Source: Acidobacteriota bacterium
GTDB taxonomy: Bacteria > Acidobacteriota > Terriglobia > Terriglobales > Acidobacteriaceae
Assembly: GCA_021799405.1 (NCBI GenBank)
Contig: JAJZAL010000002.1
Location: forward strand, 36,872-100,871
DNA length: 64,000 nucleotides
Reading direction: 5' to 3'
The notes below the pieces were generated by a model, which did not search any database, had not been told where the DNA came from, and saw only the letters and a program-made list of their open reading frames with translations. A program made the translations under genes and the position numbers. Within the stretch, counting starts at the first letter, position 1; each line of letters opens with the position of its first letter. Positions 43,099-51,669 of the stretch are shown piece after piece.

Positions 43099-44886
43099 CT
43101 ACTGTTTTGCAGGCGATTTTGGACGAATGTCCTTGAAGGGGACGATGCCAACGCCTTCCTTGATGGCATAGATGTGGTCTGCGGGAATGTTCTTGATGAC
43201 TTCGGTCTCCCCCGCCGGCCACAAGATCTTCAGCGTGTCGACCCGGTCGTGCTTGCCGAGGCCGAAGTGGACACGCAGGCTGTTCTGGGAAATGTAACTG
43301 CCACCGCTCAGAATTTCCCCCGTCTGCACAAGCTTGCCTGCAATTGCGGTGAGGCGGGCGTTGAGCGCCAATCGGTTGGATTTGACTCCTTCGAGTTCGA
43401 ATTCGACCCAATGGTGATCCCCATCGTGGTTGGTATATTCCGGCTCAAGAATCATGGGCTCGCCCTGAAGATTCTCAACCACTAGATCTTCATGACCGTT
43501 ATTGAAGAGGTCAGCAACGGCAAGCCCTCGGCTCACTTGCGGAATCTGAATGGCGGGGCCAACCAGCTTGCTCACATCGCGGAATGTGCCGTTATGGTTG
43601 TTCCAGAAGAGCAGCTTGGGCTCGCGGAAGCGCGTGCCGATCGGCTTGGAGTCCACCTGCGGGTAGACATGTCCATCGACCTGAAAAAAATCCAGCCAGC
43701 CGCTGTTATCAAGATCCACAAAGGCGTCACCCCAGCCAACATCGTGTTCGGTGTCGCGCGCGATTCCGGTCGCATACGAGACATCCGTGAAGTTCAGATT
43801 GCCGTCATTGCGGTAGACCGAAGTGTACTCCTGGCTGAAGTGCGTCACGGCGATATCCATGCGCCCCGTATGCATGTAATCACCGAGCGCAACACCCATA
43901 TTGGCCTGCTCAAAGCCATTCTGGCTGTAGGCGACTCCAGCCATCATGGCGTCATCCGTGAAGTGGTTGTGGCCGTTATTGATGTAGAGGTAGTTCGGGC
44001 CGCTGTCGTTGGCGACGAACAGATCGAGATGTCCGTCATGGTTGAAGTCATTCCAGACAGAGGTGAGGCCGTACAGATGCTGGCTGTCTTCAACGCCGGC
44101 CTCTTTTGAAATATCGGTGAACGTGCCGTTGCCGTTGTTGTGGTACAGATTGTCGGGCTCGCCGGGCAGCCCCCGCGGGCCGCACTGCACCGCGATGCCG
44201 TCATATTCGCACGTCTGCGAGGAACCCATCTTGGGCAGGTGGTGCAGGTGGAAGACGACGTAGTGCGGAACAAAAAGATCGTCGTAGCCGTTGCCGTCAA
44301 TATCGGCAAAGGATGCACCGGTGGCCCAGCCGTGATCGCCGGCCAAACCAGCCTGCTTGGTCACGTTGGTGAAGGTGCCGTTGCCGTTGTTCCGGTAGAG
44401 AACAACGCCGTTCAGGCAGGTAATCAGCAGGTCCGGCCAGCCGTCATTGTTGTAATCGCCCACAACCGCGCCCATCGCCCAGCAGGGGTAACCGAGCCCG
44501 GCCTGCTTGGTGACGTCTGTGAAGGTGCCGTTGCCGTTATTGCGATAAAGTGCGCCGCGCGCCATTTCGCCCTTCAGGGCCATGTCGACATTGGGCGCGT
44601 TCGTGAAGTAGATATCAGGCCATCCATCCAGGTTGTAGTCAATAATGGCGACACCGCCGCTCATCGACTCCGCAATGTACTTATCGTCCGGCGACGAAAG
44701 ATGGTCAAAGTGAATGCCGGTGGACTTGGTAATGTCGACCAGGCGCACATCGGGCGCGACCGGAGCAGGCGGTTTTGTCAGTGCAGGCGCCTGCGCGCGA
44801 GTGGCCGAGCCGCTGAGAACCACCGCAAGAAATGCGAGGCTGCTGAGCGGAAGCAACGCTCCCCGTAGACCGAAACGGAAGCTCAT
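43099..44886 (-). CDS. CRTAC1-type FG-GAP / ASPIC-UnbV repeat protein
   Basis: 595 residues with a signal peptide (SSLAFLAVVLSGSATRAQA). It contains at least five FG-GAP/VCBS-type blade motifs of the form DxNxDGxxD (IDYNLDGWPDIYF, GDYNNDGWPDLLI, ADIDGNGYDDLFV, NDFNHDGHLDLFV, VDLDNSGWLDFFQ), each followed by YRNNGNGTFTDV-like strands. This is a calcium-binding beta-propeller. The ASPIC/UnbV domain is at the C-terminus (LNARLTAIAGKLVQTGEILSGGSYISQNSLRVHFGLGK). Such proteins are abundant in acidobacteria; their role is not defined. It lies 24 bases after the TPR gene. Confidence 0.9.
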   Translation of the reverse strand: MSFRFGLRGALLPLSSLAFLAVVLSGSATRAQAPALTKPPAPVAPDVRLVDITKSTGIHFDHLSSPDDKYIAESMSGGVAIIDYNLDGWPDIYFTNAPNVDMALKGEMARGALYRNNGNGTFTDVTKQAGLGYPCWAMGAVVGDYNNDGWPDLLITCLNGVVLYRNNGNGTFTNVTKQAGLAGDHGWATGASFADIDGNGYDDLFVPHYVVFHLHHLPKMGSSQTCEYDGIAVQCGPRGLPGEPDNLYHNNGNGTFTDISKEAGVEDSQHLYGLTSVWNDFNHDGHLDLFVANDSGPNYLYINNGHNHFTDDAMMAGVAYSQNGFEQANMGVALGDYMHTGRMDIAVTHFSQEYTSVYRNDGNLNFTDVSYATGIARDTEHDVGWGDAFVDLDNSGWLDFFQVDGHVYPQVDSKPIGTRFREPKLLFWNNHNGTFRDVSKLVGPAIQIPQVSRGLAVADLFNNGHEDLVVENLQGEPMILEPEYTNHDGDHHWVEFELEGVKSNRLALNARLTAIAGKLVQTGEILSGGSYISQNSLRVHFGLGKHDRVDTLKILWPAGETEVIKNIPADHIYAIKEGVGIVPFKDIRPKSPAKQ

Positions 44887-44910
44887 GAGCAGCGGTCCTT
44901 CGCCATGCGG

Positions 44911-46116
44911 CTACTGCCCACCCATGCCTCCGCCAGACCGCGCATGCTGCTGGTGCATCTTCTTATAAATCGCCGAGAGCTTATTCTTCAGTTGGCGCAA
45001 ACGCTGAAAGATTTCAAGCTGCTTGCGAGCGTCCTGCTCCCGGCCCGCTTGCCGGTAAAGAGTGGCCAGGCGAAAATGCGCAGAGGCGTTCGTAGGGTCC
45101 AGTTGCACAGTTTTCTCAAGAAGCGGCAGGGCCTGCTTGGACTCGTTCATCCCGACCAGCGTCTTCGCGAGCCCAAAATTTGCTTCTGAATCCGAGGGAT
45201 CAATCGTGAGGGCGCGGTCAAAGTAGCTCTTCGACTGCTGGAAATTGCCCTGCGCCAACGCCATTTTCCCGAGTGCCACCAGCGAAGGCTCATCATATGG
45301 ATTCGCCTTCAGCGCGGCCTTGAAGATCGATGCCGCCTCCGCCTGCTGCTTGACGTCATTGGCATTGCGCAACAGCTCGGCCAGTTCGAAATCGGCGCCA
45401 GGAAGATTGGGATCAATCGCGAGAGCCTTGCGGTACTCCGCGATGGCATCCTCGTTCTCATTCTGCATCGCGTCCACATGCGCAATAAGAGCGTGCATCT
45501 GGGCGGAATCGGGTGCCACCAGCGAAAGGCTCAGCATCGACTGGTCGGCAAGATCGGAATACAGCCGGTAGGCAATGTAAATCAGCTCGGGGTTTTCCGG
45601 CGATTGCTCTTCGAGATCGGAGATCACCCGCGCAGCCTTTTCAAGGTGGCCGTCGACCCGATAGACGTGTACAAGCGCGAGACCCACCTGCATCTGGATG
45701 TGAGGATCCTTGAGGCCCGAGAACGACGCTTCAAGATCTTTCTGCGCAGAAGCAAGATCCCCGGTGCGCTCTTCGCTCATGCCAAGCAGCGCCTGAATGC
45801 GCGTGAGACCAGGATGCAGACTCAGCGCCGCGTGCAGCGCCGTCGTTGCCTCTGCGTATTGTCCCCGGAAAAACAGCAGCACACCAAGATTCGCCTGCGC
45901 CTCTACATTGTTCGGATCGAGCCGCACAACATCCTGCAACTCCGGAATGGCCAGATCAGGGCGCTTCTCGCGGAGATACATTTCTGCCTTTTGGCTGTGT
46001 TCGGCAACCTGCGCAGCACTGCTCGGAACAGAAGCACCAGGATGGCTGGCCGTTTGCGCAAAAACGCAGGAAGCCGACAAGAGAAGAGATGTAAGAAGAG
46101 ACTTCGTGGAAGACAT
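44911..46116 (-). CDS. Secreted tetratricopeptide-repeat protein
   Basis: 401 residues with a signal peptide (TSLLLSASCVFAQT). About nine TPR-like helix pairs follow, for example AEMYLREKRPDLAIPELQDVVRLDPNN, VEAQANLGVLLFFRGQYAEATTALHAAL and EANFGLAKTLVGMNESKQALPLLEKTVQLDPTN. TPR arrays mediate protein-protein contacts. In acidobacteria TPR proteins often neighbour CRTAC1-type proteins, as here with a 24-base gap. The C-terminus is Gln/His/Gly-rich. It probably forms one transcript with the CRTAC1 gene. Confidence 0.88.
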   Translation of the reverse strand: MSSTKSLLTSLLLSASCVFAQTASHPGASVPSSAAQVAEHSQKAEMYLREKRPDLAIPELQDVVRLDPNNVEAQANLGVLLFFRGQYAEATTALHAALSLHPGLTRIQALLGMSEERTGDLASAQKDLEASFSGLKDPHIQMQVGLALVHVYRVDGHLEKAARVISDLEEQSPENPELIYIAYRLYSDLADQSMLSLSLVAPDSAQMHALIAHVDAMQNENEDAIAEYRKALAIDPNLPGADFELAELLRNANDVKQQAEAASIFKAALKANPYDEPSLVALGKMALAQGNFQQSKSYFDRALTIDPSDSEANFGLAKTLVGMNESKQALPLLEKTVQLDPTNASAHFRLATLYRQAGREQDARKQLEIFQRLRQLKNKLSAIYKKMHQQHARSGGGMGGQ

Positions 46117-46152
46117 TGCCGTTATGACTCACAATACCCGCTTTTGAGGGCA

Positions 46153-46193
46153 GGAAACAAAAAAGAAGAGACGGTGGTGGTTCCACCGTCTCT
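46153..46193 (-). terminator. Intrinsic terminator of the second TonB receptor
   Basis: Perfect 11-bp stem (AGAGACGGTGG / CCACCGTCTCT, 46167-46193) with a 5-base loop. On the minus strand it is followed by CTTCTTTTTTGTTTCC (six T in a row). This is a textbook rho-independent terminator 23 bases past the receptor stop. It makes the receptor a separate transcript from the TPR-CRTAC1 genes. Confidence 0.9.
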
Positions 46194-46215
46194 CGAAGTG
46201 ATTACGCATCAGGAG

Positions 46216-49200
46216 TTAGAAGGAAAGTCGACCATAGAGTTCCATCGCGCGGCCCCCGACCGTGACGCCGGTGATCTGCGCTGACTGCCCCTGGCCGATG
46301 GCGTTGTTGCCCGGCTGGCCAAAGCTCGGATGATTCAGCACATTCGTCGCATTGGCCCGGATCTCAAAGTTGACGTTGTGCGCCGGCCACAGGGCAAAGG
46401 TCTTGCCGAGAGTCATGTTCAGCTCGGAAAGCCCCGGCCCGTAGACGATATTCCTGCGGAAATTACCGTAGGTATACGGTGCCGGCACAGCGAAGGCATT
46501 CAGGTTATACCACTCGTTCAGGCGCTGCTTCGTGCTGCCCGGCAAGTGGTAGTTGCCAACCAGGTTCGCGAACTGCGTATATCCACCTGACTGGTTGTTC
46601 GACGAGTTGTTATTACCGGTCGTGATGCTGAGCGGGTTGCCGCCCTGCACAACGAAGGTAAAGGCCGTCTGCCAGCCGCCCACCGCTTCATCCAGCCATT
46701 GGCTCTTGTTGAGGAACCTGCCGCCCTTGCCAAACGGCAGATCGTACACCACCTCGCCCTTGAACATGTTGCGGATGTCAAAGTTCGAGTTGCTGTAGTT
46801 GGCAGAGGGGTCAAATGCATTCTGAAAGTTCTGCCAGCCGCCGCGGCTGCCCCATCCCGAGGAGTCCTGATCATCAAGGAAGTGCGACCAGGTGTAGTTG
46901 ACGGCAAACTGCAAGCCATTTGTCATGCGCTTGGTGAGCTCCGTCTGCAGGGCGTTATAGTTGGAGACCGCATTGTTGGTGCTGCCCCCGATGTAATTGA
47001 AGAGCGGATAGGGCTCGTACTGCTTGTCGTTCGGCCCTAGCTTTCCTTCCGGTACCTGGTTGATGTCCACCGGAAAATTCAAATTCTCGCCGTGATTGCC
47101 AACGTACGCAATCTGCGCAGAATAATCGAGGCCGAACTGATGCTGAATCGCCAGCGTCCACTGATAGTTGGTGGGGACTGGCGTGTGGTATTGGTTGTAG
47201 GACACATAGCCTTGACCGTTGGATGCCGCGGCCGAAGTTGGAGCGGTAAGATAGTGCGATTCGAGACTGGTTCCGTTGTACGAACCTGTGCCGCACCCCG
47301 GATCAGCTGTATCCGGTGACTGGCCCTTCGAATCCAGCTGCACCACCGGGCAGATACCGTTGGTAGTATCGCTGTAACTTCCGCTGCTTCCAAAGGCATT
47401 GCCCATGCCCGCACCGTATGTATCCTCTGACCATCCGGAAGCGAAGATACCGAAGCCGCCCCGGACAACCGTGTTCGTCATCGGCTGATAGCTGAAGCCG
47501 AAACGAGGCAGCCAGATATCCCACTTGGAATGCTGGAGTTGCGTACGGCCGTTGGCATGGCTGAATCCATACCACATCGCACCGAGCTGACCATTGGCCG
47601 GATTGATGACAGTAGGATCAAAGGCTGCTTCATTGCCGTGGATTTCAGACCAGCCCGTCTCACCCTCCCAGCGCAGGCCGAGATTGATCGTCAGGTTGGG
47701 CTTCACTTTCCAGTCGTCCTGAACAAAGAGCTGCGGGCTCTTCCAGCGTCCGCCGTACTCCGGCGTCACGCTGGCGCTCCAGCTCTGCGTTTGCCCCAGC
47801 AGGAAATCGGCATACGAGAAACCGTCATACGCAACGGTTGAGGCGCCACCGGCGGAGGTATAGTCGCCGTTGTAGTTGACGCTGCCGGCGTTGATGTTGC
47901 CCCATGCCGTCGAGTCTGCACGGTTCACCAGGAACTCGCCGCCGAAGTGGAGAACGTGGCGGCCCTTGATGAGCGTAACCACATCCGACGGGTCGAAAAC
48001 GAATTCCTTGTACACAGCGTTCGACGAAGAGCCCAGACCGTAGAACCCACTGATGCCCACGTTCGGGAAGTTATCCGCTTTGGCGAACTGCCAGCCCAGC
48101 TTGCCCGGGAAGCCCTGGTTCAGCGTGTAGGGCTGGAAGAAGTTGAGCTGATCGGTATAGCCGAAGTTTGCCTGGTTGATCAGATTGGCGCTGAACGTCC
48201 AGACGTCGGAAATTTCCGCGTTGTTGTTGTCGACGTCGCCGGACTGGCAGTTAATCGGACATATACCTTGATTCAGATATGTGGCCGGATTATCTGCCTG
48301 CGTATCCGAAATCGTTAATCGATTATTGGCGCTGATGTCCCAGTCAAGCCGCCCAAAGTATCTGTTTAGCGGATTTGTGCTGGGTACGTTGTAGAAATAG
48401 TTGTTCTGGGCATAACCGCTGGAAATCTGCCCGGCGGTATTGGCCTTGGGATAGTACGCCTCGATTTTCTGCGCCACCGAACTCATCATGGCGGCAGGAA
48501 TCGCGTTCTTGCCGTATTCCGACTTGAAGCTCTTGCGGATCACGCACGGGCAATTTACCGTCAGCGAGCCGTTCGGATACTGCGACCCGGAGTAGGTATA
48601 AGTTCCACTCTGTTGGATGGTCTGCGTGGTCGGATCGTAGAGCGTCGGCAGGCCAGGCGCCGAGAAGTCGCCGCTCATGATCGCTGGCGATGGTACGGTA
48701 ATGAAGCCGTTCGAAGCACCGCCGTTGTCAATCGTCTTGTCGTAATCGAAATAGAAGTAAGCGTGATGCGGAACAATAGGACCACTTACCGAGAACCCGA
48801 AGTTGTTGTACCGCAGGAATGGAACAGACGCCTGCTGCCCAAAGGCATAGGGCGCTGCATTCAGAGCATTGTTCTGGAAATACTCATAACCGACGCCGTG
48901 GAAATGCTCGGAACCACCTTTGGTGATCTGGTTGTAGACGATATCACCCAGGCCGTACTGCGCAGAGAACGCCGTAGCGTTCACCTTCACTTCCGACGTG
49001 GTTTCAAAAATCGTTACGTTCGAGTTCGAACTCATCGGCAGCGTCGTCGTCGCACCATCCTGCAGCATCGTTGCGTAAGGCAGGTTGCCGTTGACAGAGA
49101 CTGTTCCGGCGCCGGGGGTATTCGCTGTACTCTGATTTTCCGGAGTGCCGGAAGCGCCCGGCTGCAGCCAGATGAAGTTTTCCCAGTCCGCGTTGCCGGT

Positions 49201-49641
49201 CTGGGGCAGCTTCGCCATGGTTTTCGCCGTCATCGTGTCCGCCAGGGCACCGTCGCTGGTGTTGAGCAGCGGCACGTTGGTCGTGACCACAATCTTCTGC
49301 GTGGCCGCGCCGACATTGAGCGTTGCGTTCAGGGTCGTCGTCCCAACCCTCAGTGTGATCGGCCCGCGAACCAGGGTCTTGAACCCCTGCTTCGAGAAGG
49401 TGATCAGGTAATCGTCGGCAATGATCGCGCCGGTATCGTACACGCCGGCATTGTTCGTCTTGTAGGTGTGGGTCACGTCCTTGGTGACGTCTTTTACCGT
49501 GACAGTCACACCGGGAATCACTGCACCCGTCGTATCCATCACTGTTCCTGTAAGGTCACCGGAGTTTATGCTTTGCGCATAGCCGAGGACGCCGGTCATC
49601 AAAGCGGCGATCGCAAGGCTGGTGCGAACAAATTTCCACAT
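46216..49641 (-). CDS. Oar-like TonB-dependent receptor (second)
   Basis: 1141 residues. After a signal peptide (LAIAALMTGVLGYAQS) comes the CarboxypepD_reg-like domain (SGDLTGTVMDTTGAVIPGVTV, NNAGVYDTGAIIADDYLITFSKQGFK), a plug region (LPQTGNADWENFIWLQPG, SAQYGLGDIVYNQITKGGSEHFHG) and a long barrel ending in ...MELYGRLSF with terminal Phe. It is a different paralogue from the fructan-locus receptor. AGGAGG lies six bases before the ATG at 49641. A palindromic LacI-like operator lies about 180 bases upstream. The ligand is unknown; the nearby beta-helix protein hints at a plant or fungal glycan. Confidence 0.9.
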   Translation of the reverse strand: MWKFVRTSLAIAALMTGVLGYAQSINSGDLTGTVMDTTGAVIPGVTVTVKDVTKDVTHTYKTNNAGVYDTGAIIADDYLITFSKQGFKTLVRGPITLRVGTTTLNATLNVGAATQKIVVTTNVPLLNTSDGALADTMTAKTMAKLPQTGNADWENFIWLQPGASGTPENQSTANTPGAGTVSVNGNLPYATMLQDGATTTLPMSSNSNVTIFETTSEVKVNATAFSAQYGLGDIVYNQITKGGSEHFHGVGYEYFQNNALNAAPYAFGQQASVPFLRYNNFGFSVSGPIVPHHAYFYFDYDKTIDNGGASNGFITVPSPAIMSGDFSAPGLPTLYDPTTQTIQQSGTYTYSGSQYPNGSLTVNCPCVIRKSFKSEYGKNAIPAAMMSSVAQKIEAYYPKANTAGQISSGYAQNNYFYNVPSTNPLNRYFGRLDWDISANNRLTISDTQADNPATYLNQGICPINCQSGDVDNNNAEISDVWTFSANLINQANFGYTDQLNFFQPYTLNQGFPGKLGWQFAKADNFPNVGISGFYGLGSSSNAVYKEFVFDPSDVVTLIKGRHVLHFGGEFLVNRADSTAWGNINAGSVNYNGDYTSAGGASTVAYDGFSYADFLLGQTQSWSASVTPEYGGRWKSPQLFVQDDWKVKPNLTINLGLRWEGETGWSEIHGNEAAFDPTVINPANGQLGAMWYGFSHANGRTQLQHSKWDIWLPRFGFSYQPMTNTVVRGGFGIFASGWSEDTYGAGMGNAFGSSGSYSDTTNGICPVVQLDSKGQSPDTADPGCGTGSYNGTSLESHYLTAPTSAAASNGQGYVSYNQYHTPVPTNYQWTLAIQHQFGLDYSAQIAYVGNHGENLNFPVDINQVPEGKLGPNDKQYEPYPLFNYIGGSTNNAVSNYNALQTELTKRMTNGLQFAVNYTWSHFLDDQDSSGWGSRGGWQNFQNAFDPSANYSNSNFDIRNMFKGEVVYDLPFGKGGRFLNKSQWLDEAVGGWQTAFTFVVQGGNPLSITTGNNNSSNNQSGGYTQFANLVGNYHLPGSTKQRLNEWYNLNAFAVPAPYTYGNFRRNIVYGPGLSELNMTLGKTFALWPAHNVNFEIRANATNVLNHPSFGQPGNNAIGQGQSAQITGVTVGGRAMELYGRLSF

Positions 49642-49820
49642 AGCGTTCCTCCTAAAAAGTCGTACTTTGGCCCGCAATCCGTCTTGCACGGCGCAGGCTT
49701 GTTGTCCGGGATTCAGTCCCGGCTCTTTTGAGCAGCCGATTTTATTTGATTCCTATAGGCTGGAGCCCCCGGAAAATACCGCAAATTCCAGAAAAATCAG
49801 GCGACGTTCTCTTGTTTGCA

Positions 49821-49838
49821 CAGACAACCGATTGTCTG
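49821..49838 (-). promoter_or_regulatory. LacI-type palindromic operator candidate upstream of the second TonB receptor
   Basis: Palindrome CAGACAACCGATTGTCTG, 7+4+7 with only the central pair not symmetric. On the minus strand it reads AGACAATCGGTTGTCT. It matches the site at 43036-43051 over 13 bases with one purine change. The regulator is not in the window. Confidence 0.55.
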
Positions 49839-49849
49839 CAATGGCAAAT

Positions 49850-49870
49850 GCGGCCCTTTTGGAGGGCCGC
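49850..49870. repeat. Hairpin in the receptor / small secreted protein intergenic region
   Basis: Perfect 7-bp inverted repeat GCGGCCC / GGGCCGC with a 7-base loop in a divergent intergenic region. It has no T-tail on either strand (plus: GTTAGA; minus: ATTTGCC). Possibly a leader structure of the TonB-receptor mRNA. Confidence 0.35.
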
Positions 49871-49948
49871 GTTAGATAACACCAAACCACTTGGAGGATT
49901 GTCAAGCGGAAAGTGATGCACGATGTCGAAAAGACAAACCTTTGCCCA

Positions 49949-49978
49949 TTGACAATATATGCGGATTGGTACTTAAAT
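49949..49978 (+). promoter_or_regulatory. Sigma-70-type promoter of the small secreted protein
   Basis: A consensus TTGACA (49949-49954) is followed after 18 bases by TTAAAT (49973-49978, 4 of 6). It is placed about 35 bases before the GTG at 50013. The region is AT-rich compared with its surroundings. Confidence 0.5.
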
Positions 49979-50012
49979 CATGCCTGCCTTATCAAGGCCA
50001 AGGAGGTTATTC

Positions 50013-50516
50013 GTGAAAGTTATCAATCCCCATAAATTACTCACTTTTGCGGCGTTCTCGATTGCGCTTGTAATAGCGCTATCTAATAGCGCTGCAGGAC
50101 AGTCTTCCGGCGGCGGCAGCAACAATATTGGCGCTGGCAATGTACAAGTATCTGGCGCCGGAGGGTTTGCTGAAAACGCGAATGGCGGAGGCCCCGGCCC
50201 TAATTCTCAGGGCGGAACATACAGCGCGGGAATCGCCCTCCCCATAAACTTCTATGTGTACGGCGTGGAAGGAGAAGGACAGTACGTTCTGGCGTCGTGC
50301 GTTGGCGCTAACGAGAACACCGGTCAAGGATCGGCGATTTATTCAAGTAAGAGCTACTCGAACATCGCTACCCAGTTCAGCTGGACCCCTCCCGGTCCTG
50401 GAACCTATTACATCCAGTGTCGAGCTCAATATGTACCCAGCTCGAACCCGAGTGTTAATGGCGGCCCCTCCGGCGGCGTCGCAACCACTGGTGAAATCAT
50501 TTTCAACATCCAATGA
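50013..50516 (+). CDS. Small secreted protein of unknown function
   Basis: 167 residues from a GTG at 50013, which has AGGAGG 6 bases upstream. A signal peptide (LLTFAAFSIALVIALSNSAAGQ) is followed by a Gly/Ser/Asn-rich linker of about 45 residues. A compact beta-domain comes next: INFYVYGVEGEGQYVLASC, ATQFSWTPPGPGTYYIQCRAQYVP and GEIIFNIQ. Two cysteines sit where they could form a disulphide across an Ig-like sandwich. I do not recognise a family. It is divergent from the TonB receptor and ends before a transposase relic. Confidence 0.65.
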   Translation: MKVINPHKLLTFAAFSIALVIALSNSAAGQSSGGGSNNIGAGNVQVSGAGGFAENANGGGPGPNSQGGTYSAGIALPINFYVYGVEGEGQYVLASCVGANENTGQGSAIYSSKSYSNIATQFSWTPPGPGTYYIQCRAQYVPSSNPSVNGGPSGGVATTGEIIFNIQ

Positions 50517-50669
50517 GCACCCACAGTATAGCTGGGGCTCTTTCGTATAAGCCGTTCAAAGCGGCTGGGCGGGGTCGCTGCTGCGGCCCCGGTTGTCTTT
50601 GGGCACCTCACTTGAGGCGGAAGGTCAGCATCACAGATTTATCCGGCCTAATCGCAGATCTTCCTATGC

Positions 50670-50905
50670 CTAGGTGCGGATGTATTCACGAATCGTTGCC
50701 TCGCCCCGTCCCAGGGTACGCACGAAGTGTCCCCGCACCCAGGAACTCTACCTCGCGAAGTTCTGCTTCCGCACCCTATAGACCCATGCCAAGCGGATCG
50801 CGCTCCTGCTCTGAAATATCTAGCCACCTGCGACACCGCACACTTCAAAGGAATCGAGATCAGGGCGCGCACTTCGCCCGCCAGCAAATGCCGTTCCCCA
50901 GGCCG
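50670..50905 (-). pseudogene. Relic of an IS200/IS605-family TnpA transposase
   Basis: The minus strand encodes two pieces of a Y1 (HUH) transposase in different frames. One is ALISIPLKCAVSQVA, the segment normally after the HxH motif. The other, after a frameshift and an in-frame TAG, is GHFVRTLGRGEATIREYI, the standard C-terminal WxxGYFVSTVG...EATIREYI block, ending at a TAG at 50670-50672. The N-terminal third is not recognisable. This is a decayed insertion. The rest of the 50517-50976 gap shows no other feature. Confidence 0.65.
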
Positions 50906-50976
50906 GCGATTCCGGGCAGTTTTTTTCGACCCTCGAACCTGTTTCTGCTCAAGCACAACAAGCGTAACCTTAGGGC

Positions 50977-51669
50977 ATGCGGGTACTGGTCGTTGAAGAT
51001 GAAACGCGTCTGGCGGCGAATATCGCCGCTGCCATGCGCGAGGGACCGGGATGGGCGGTCGACCTCGCCGGCAACGGGCTCGACGGCCGCGAGCTTTGCC
51101 AGCAGGCCGAGTATGACCTGGTGATTCTGGATCTGATGTTGCCGGGCCTCGACGGAGCCGGCGTCCTGAAGGCAATTCGCGCGCAGGGCAACGCCACGCC
51201 CGTACTGGTGCTCACCGCCGTTGCCGACAAAGCTTCCGTGGTGAAGCTGCTCAATGCCGGCGCCGACGATTACCTCGCCAAGCCCTTTGATCTGGGCGAG
51301 TTGCTCGCGCGCGCAAAGGCTCTCATCCGGCGCGGCAAGGGAGTCAGCCACCCGGTGATCCGTATCGGAGAACTCGTCCTCGATACCGTCGAGAAGTCCG
51401 TTACACTGCGCGGTACAGCGGTCGAAGTTTCGCCCACTGAATACCGCGTCCTCGAATTTCTGGGTCATCGCCCCGGCGCGATCATCTCCAAGCAGAGTCT
51501 GCTGGAGCACCTCTACGATTACAACTGGGAGCACCACTCCAACGTGATTGAAGCGCACGTCTCAAACCTCCGCCGCAAGCTCAGCACCGCCGGCGATGAT
51601 CCCTGGATCGAGACGCTGCGGGGCAGAGGCTACCGGCTGATGACCGGAGAACGCGGTCCCGGATCATGA
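50977..51669 (+). CDS. OmpR/PhoB-family response regulator
   Basis: 230 residues. The receiver domain has the acidic pair in LVVEDET, phospho-acceptor D52 in LVILDLMLP, the switch Thr in VLTAVAD and the lysine in DDYLAKPFD. From about residue 130 comes a winged-helix DNA-binding domain (VEVSPTEYRVLEFLGHRPGAIISKQSLLEHLYDYNWEHHSNVIEAHVSNLRRKL, then IETLRGRGYRL). It overlaps the sensor kinase gene by 4 bases, so the two form a two-component system. The signal and targets are unknown. Confidence 0.94.
   Translation: MRVLVVEDETRLAANIAAAMREGPGWAVDLAGNGLDGRELCQQAEYDLVILDLMLPGLDGAGVLKAIRAQGNATPVLVLTAVADKASVVKLLNAGADDYLAKPFDLGELLARAKALIRRGKGVSHPVIRIGELVLDTVEKSVTLRGTAVEVSPTEYRVLEFLGHRPGAIISKQSLLEHLYDYNWEHHSNVIEAHVSNLRRKLSTAGDDPWIETLRGRGYRLMTGERGPGS

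Noticed and set aside
50648..51175. 175-residue open frame on the minus strand
   Set aside because: Only a short internal part matches a transposase, in a broken frame, and the rest is antisense to the response regulator; it is recorded as a pseudogene instead.
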